From: DATAXV01 sp036272915 | GTDB lineage: Bacteria > Chloroflexota > Dormibacteria > Dormibacterales > Dormibacteraceae | Assembly (NCBI GenBank): GCA_036272915.1 | Contig: DATAXV010000181.1 | Coordinates: 1 to 15,208, forward strand | Reading direction: 5' to 3' | DNA length: 15,208 nt | In this document: positions 12,691 to 15,208 of the stretch, in pieces | Layout: every line of letters starts with the position of its first letter | How positions within the stretch are numbered: the stretch's first letter is position 1 | Notes under the pieces: generated by a model | Seen by the model: only the letters and a program-made list of their open reading frames with translations | Told to the model about the DNA's origin: nothing | Database searches by the model: none | Made by a program: the position numbers and the translations under genes

Positions 12691-13931
12691 TCCTTGGCGC
12701 CGTCGCCGGGCAGGCGCGCTCGACCCGCCTCCTGGCGGAGGATCTGGACCGCCTCCTTCCCGGCCCGCATCCAGCGCGGGTTCTGCGGCCAGTTCTCCAC
12801 CCCCCAGAGCAGCACCCCGGTGGCGCCGACGCGGCTGTAGGCCCTGGCGCTGAAGAGAAGGTCCTTGGTCGTGAAGTTCGGCGCGCCGGCCCATGGCGAG
12901 GCCTGCATCTCGGTGATCCAGAGCGGCTTGTTGACGTCGATCGACTGCCTCGCCCAGTAGTCGAGGGCGGCGGCCTTCCATCCGATGCGCACGTCGGCCG
13001 TCGCCTGCTTGAGCGGCGTCGTCGGCGTCACCACGTAGGCGTCGAGCCCGAGCGCGTCGCCGGCGCTGAGCGCGTCGGACGGGTGGCCGACCGCCTGGGG
13101 GATGGGGAGCAGCCGCAGGAGCCAGGAGAGCGAGGAGTTCTCCTCCTGGTCGAGGGCGACCGTGGCCGAGTCGAAGGTGGTGACGATGACGGGATGGAGC
13201 CGGTCGAGCCGCCTGATCAGCTGCACCTCGCCGCGCAGGGCCAGGTTCCCGATGGCGACGTTGCTGGAGAGCCCGCTGGTGACGTTGTCGTAGGGCTCGT
13301 TCTCCACCTGCCAGTCGAGCAGGAGCGGGTCGGTGGCGTAGTGCTCGATGGTGGACGTGAAGTAATCCTCGAAGTCGGGCGTGTGGACGACCGAGGTGAG
13401 ATCGCGGAGATCCCTGTCGCTCATCCAGGTCGGGGCCCAGACCTCCGGGTAGTCGATGTTGCGGACGCCGACGACCAGGATCACCCGGGTCGGGTGCTGT
13501 GGGTCGGCGAGGTTGTGCTGGGTGACCGCGCTGAGGAGGGCGTCGGTCTGGGTGAAGTCGATCACGCCCGGCGTCGGCATCACGTCCGACCAGTAGACGG
13601 GCAGGCGGACGACGTCGGGCTGGAGCGTGGTCAGCAGGTCCTCCAGCGACGTCACCGGATCGACTCCGGTCGGCACCGCCGCTGGTGAGAAGGAGAAGCC
13701 GACCAGTGGCGGGTTGGCCGACTCCACCGGCTCCGGGCCGGCCTGGCGCCCGCCGAGGAGAACGACCAGGAGGAGGGCGACCATCGCCCTCGCCCAGTGG
13801 CGCCGCGCCGGCCAGCGGAGCCGGAGTCGCGAACCGCGCTCGGCGACCGGCACCGGATCCGCCCCCTTCTGGACGCTGATCGCCACGTCCGGCAGTCTCC
13901 CCCCGCTCTCCATGTCTCCCTTCGCGTCCAT
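12687..13931 (-). CDS. membrane-anchored glycoside-hydrolase-like TIM-barrel protein (clan GH-A type)
   Basis: This is probably an extracellular sugar-cleaving enzyme held by an N-terminal membrane helix. From the ATG at 13931 (AGGAG nine bases upstream) it has 414 aa. A basic cytoplasmic N-terminus (RLRLRWPARRHW) and one helix at about 44-61 (ARAMVALLLVVLLGG) are followed by a barrel domain at about 75-410. Barrel features are VGFSFSPA, PDVVRLPVYWSDVMPTPG, and LLDWQVENEPYDN with the likely acid/base Glu212 in the NEP motif. The second Glu is in LWITEMQASPW (Glu341, likely nucleophile), and LLWGVENWPQNPRW lies at the end. Two Glu after strands 4 and 7 define clan GH-A; GH5, GH39 and GH42-like families are possible, but I cannot assign one. 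A longer frame reaching 14159 has no supporting start. It is divergent from a secreted protein gene, suggesting joint work at the cell surface. Confidence 0.82.
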   Translation of the reverse strand: MDAKGDMESGGRLPDVAISVQKGADPVPVAERGSRLRLRWPARRHWARAMVALLLVVLLGGRQAGPEPVESANPPLVGFSFSPAAVPTGVDPVTSLEDLLTTLQPDVVRLPVYWSDVMPTPGVIDFTQTDALLSAVTQHNLADPQHPTRVILVVGVRNIDYPEVWAPTWMSDRDLRDLTSVVHTPDFEDYFTSTIEHYATDPLLLDWQVENEPYDNVTSGLSSNVAIGNLALRGEVQLIRRLDRLHPVIVTTFDSATVALDQEENSSLSWLLRLLPIPQAVGHPSDALSAGDALGLDAYVVTPTTPLKQATADVRIGWKAAALDYWARQSIDVNKPLWITEMQASPWAGAPNFTTKDLLFSARAYSRVGATGVLLWGVENWPQNPRWMRAGKEAVQILRQEAGRARLPGDGAKD

Positions 13932-14241
13932 TGCTACGAACTCCTGCCCTCGGCTCCAACGTCCGGACCTCTTCCCCCATCTTTCTTCACTCGGGCGCTC
14001 GCGCACGGGCGCGAGGCGGTGGCCGTACCGGGGCGCCCCGCCCCAGGTCGAGGCGTCGCCAGCGTGCTCCATCTGCTGGGGGAGGAGGTCCGAGGGGCGG
14101 CCACGGCCGGGGAATGGTACGTCGCCGGCGTCTTCCGGCGTCGGCTGCCGCTGGACCAAGAATCATCCATTCGAAGGATGTATCCGGGGCGGCGGGACGG
14201 CCAGACTGTGCGGCGCAGTGCATGGTTGCGGGGTAGTTAAG
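13932..14241. other. divergent regulatory region between GH-like and secreted-protein genes
   Basis: These 310 bases contain no supported gene. They hold the near-palindrome CATCC-ATTCGAA-GGATG (14164-14180), which includes TTCGAA, and an 8-bp direct repeat CCGGCGTC at 14125-14132 and 14135-14142 with a 10-bp period, one helical turn. Both lie on the side of the secreted-protein gene. They look like regulator sites, but no -10/-35 pair is clear. I could not recognise a riboswitch. Confidence 0.4.
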
Positions 14242-15081
14242 GTGATCGTCCACGCCCGGGATTGGGCCGAGGCGCATGGTCTCGGCACGGGTGTGCGGCG
14301 CGCTCTGCCCCTCGTCGGTGCGGGTATCGCCGCCGTCGGGGTCGTGGTCGTCTGCCAGTCGCTGGCGGCACGGCCGGTCTTCGCCGACGAGGCATCGCAG
14401 CCGGATCTGGTCGGGCAGGTGACGTCGTCGGTGCTGCCGACGGCGACCACCACCTCGGCGGCATCGAGCGGGGACCTGCTCTCCGGGCTCGGCCTCACCT
14501 CCTCGGCGCCGGCCGCCCCATCGGGCGCGGCGACCGTGACCGGGGTGGTCAACAGCCTGACCAAGGCGCTGCAGCCGGCCGGCGGAGGATCCTCCTCCGG
14601 CATGCTCGGACTGGGCGGCTCGACCGCTCAGGCGGGATCCTCGCAGGCGGACGTGCTGGACGGACTGCTCGGCGGCGTCTCCTCCCTCATCAGCACCCAA
14701 ACCCCACAGCAGCCGGGGCCGGTCGTGACCGGATCCGCGGCACCGGCGCCGTCCACTATGGGGGCGGCCGGCCTCACCTCGACCTTCTCATCCGCGCGAG
14801 CCCTCGCTGGGGCAACGAGCGACGTGCCGCAGGGCCCACCGACGGCTGGTGTATCCATGCCGTCGGCACCGGTTGCGCCGTTTCGCATCCCCCAGCCCAG
14901 CTCGCCCGTGGCGCCCACCGGCGGAAGCCTTGGCGCGCTGCAGACGTTCGGCCCGGGGGCCACGGCGGCCACCTTCGATGTGGTCCCGTTCGTGGAGTCC
15001 CGGGCCCCACGGCGGCCGCCGTTCGGACTGCGTAGCTGGCAGTCCGACGCGGTCATCGCGATCATCGAGCGCCCCGGCTGA
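14242..15081 (+). CDS. secreted low-complexity Ser/Ala/Thr/Pro/Gly-rich protein
   Basis: No family is recognised. From the GTG at 14242 the protein has 279 aa. A Sec-type signal peptide is clear: basic GVRR (17-20), hydrophobic LPLVGAGIAAVGVVVVC, then a likely cleavage after VFA (residue 48) before DEASQP. The cysteine at 38 does not fit a lipobox. The mature protein is almost free of bulky or charged residues. It is rich in S, T, A, G and P, with short amphipathic blocks (GDLLSGLGL, GMLGLGG, DVLDGLLGGVSSLI) and a Pro-rich C-terminal half. It closes with a more ordered tail, RRPPFGLRSWQSDAVIAIIE. No sortase signal is seen. It could be a wall- or matrix-associated surface protein. The open frame extends upstream to 13627, but only from 14242 does the composition make sense. 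The Shine-Dalgarno is weak. Confidence 0.72.
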   Translation: MIVHARDWAEAHGLGTGVRRALPLVGAGIAAVGVVVVCQSLAARPVFADEASQPDLVGQVTSSVLPTATTTSAASSGDLLSGLGLTSSAPAAPSGAATVTGVVNSLTKALQPAGGGSSSGMLGLGGSTAQAGSSQADVLDGLLGGVSSLISTQTPQQPGPVVTGSAAPAPSTMGAAGLTSTFSSARALAGATSDVPQGPPTAGVSMPSAPVAPFRIPQPSSPVAPTGGSLGALQTFGPGATAATFDVVPFVESRAPRRPPFGLRSWQSDAVIAIIERPG

Positions 15082-15097
15082 GCGCCGACGACCGCCT

Positions 15098-15117
15098 GCG
15101 GCCGAGGCTTCGGCCGC
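15098..15117 (+). terminator. 8-bp hairpin after the secreted-protein gene
   Basis: GCGGCCGA (15098-15105) and TCGGCCGC (15110-15117) pair perfectly across GGCT, 16 bases after the stop. It is a good terminator-type hairpin without a U-tract, matching the style of the other hairpins in the window. Confidence 0.6.
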
Positions 15118-15181
15118 CGGTGACCGGTGTCCGCTGACCTGGTCGCCCCGTCCCTCTCCCGGACTATCCGTCCGGCCCAGG

Positions 15182-15208
15182 AACGATCGATGCAAAACGA
15201 TCGATGCA
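15182..15208. repeat. tandem 14-bp repeat at the window edge
   Basis: AACGATCGATGCA occurs at 15182-15194 and again at 15196-15208, a period of 14 bp cut off by the end of the window. Each copy contains the self-complementary core ATCGAT. More copies may follow outside. It is probably in the upstream region of the next gene. Confidence 0.75.

Noticed and set aside
13627..14241. Upstream extension of the secreted-protein frame
   Set aside because: Arg/Pro/Ser-rich and antisense to the GH-like gene. The signal peptide requires a start near 14242.
1..15208. CRISPR array, insertion sequence, prophage or toxin-antitoxin module
   Set aside because: No spaced direct repeats, terminal inverted repeats, transposase or integrase motifs, or paired small toxin/antitoxin genes were seen. 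The zeta-toxin-like P-loop protein has no antitoxin partner and fits the kinase family better.

Overview
The window is about 70% GC. It uses GTG starts, GC-rich terminator hairpins without U-tracts, a Tat-type lipoprotein and a PPOX/F420-type flavin protein. This fits a high-GC soil bacterium of the Actinobacteriota or a neighbouring phylum (Chloroflexota or 'Dormibacterota'-like). The sequence alone does not settle the phylum. I see no insertion sequence, CRISPR array, integrase or phage gene.

Layout: (1) 1-1866, plus strand: the 3' part of a HisKA_3 sensor kinase, a NarL/LuxR response regulator coupled to it by a one-base overlap, and a small membrane protein with a SHOCT tail. A 9-bp palindrome with an extra half-site lies before the last gene. 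(2) 1916-8056, minus strand: an operon-like block read right to left. It encodes two dipeptide/oligopeptide ABC permeases (DppB- and DppC-like, ATGA overlap), a Tat-type lipoprotein substrate-binding protein, a GNAT acetyltransferase, and a CocE/NonD (peptidase S15-type) serine hydrolase whose start overlaps the GNAT reading frame. No ABC ATPase is present. A promoter candidate framed by inverted repeats lies upstream, near 8150-8190. (3) 8325-9556, minus strand: a P-loop small-molecule kinase gene interrupted by an in-frame amber codon and with an altered Walker A residue, a degenerate alanine-tRNA-like element just upstream of it, and a PPOX-family flavin/F420 protein. (4) 9680-10918, minus strand: a PLP-dependent D-threonine aldolase/D-serine dehydratase-like protein. 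(5) 11232-12679, plus strand: an unrecognised PH/GRAM-like soluble protein followed two bases later by a membrane-anchored J-domain protein. (6) 12687-15081: a membrane-anchored glycoside-hydrolase-like TIM-barrel protein (minus) and, divergently, a secreted low-complexity Ser/Thr/Ala/Pro/Gly-rich protein (plus). A 14-bp tandem repeat lies at the very end of the window.

Functional reading: block 2 looks like a peptide (or peptide-like/ester) uptake and hydrolysis unit. The importer must borrow ATPases from elsewhere. The D-amino-acid enzyme nearby could fit amino-acid scavenging, but it is a separate transcription unit. The most unusual spot is 8799-9080, where an apparently decayed kinase gene sits directly behind a tRNA-like sequence. 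That sequence has perfect acceptor and T stems, including the alanine-type G3:U70 pair, but no recognisable anticodon arm. The long open frames antisense to the operon are GC-driven shadows and were left out.
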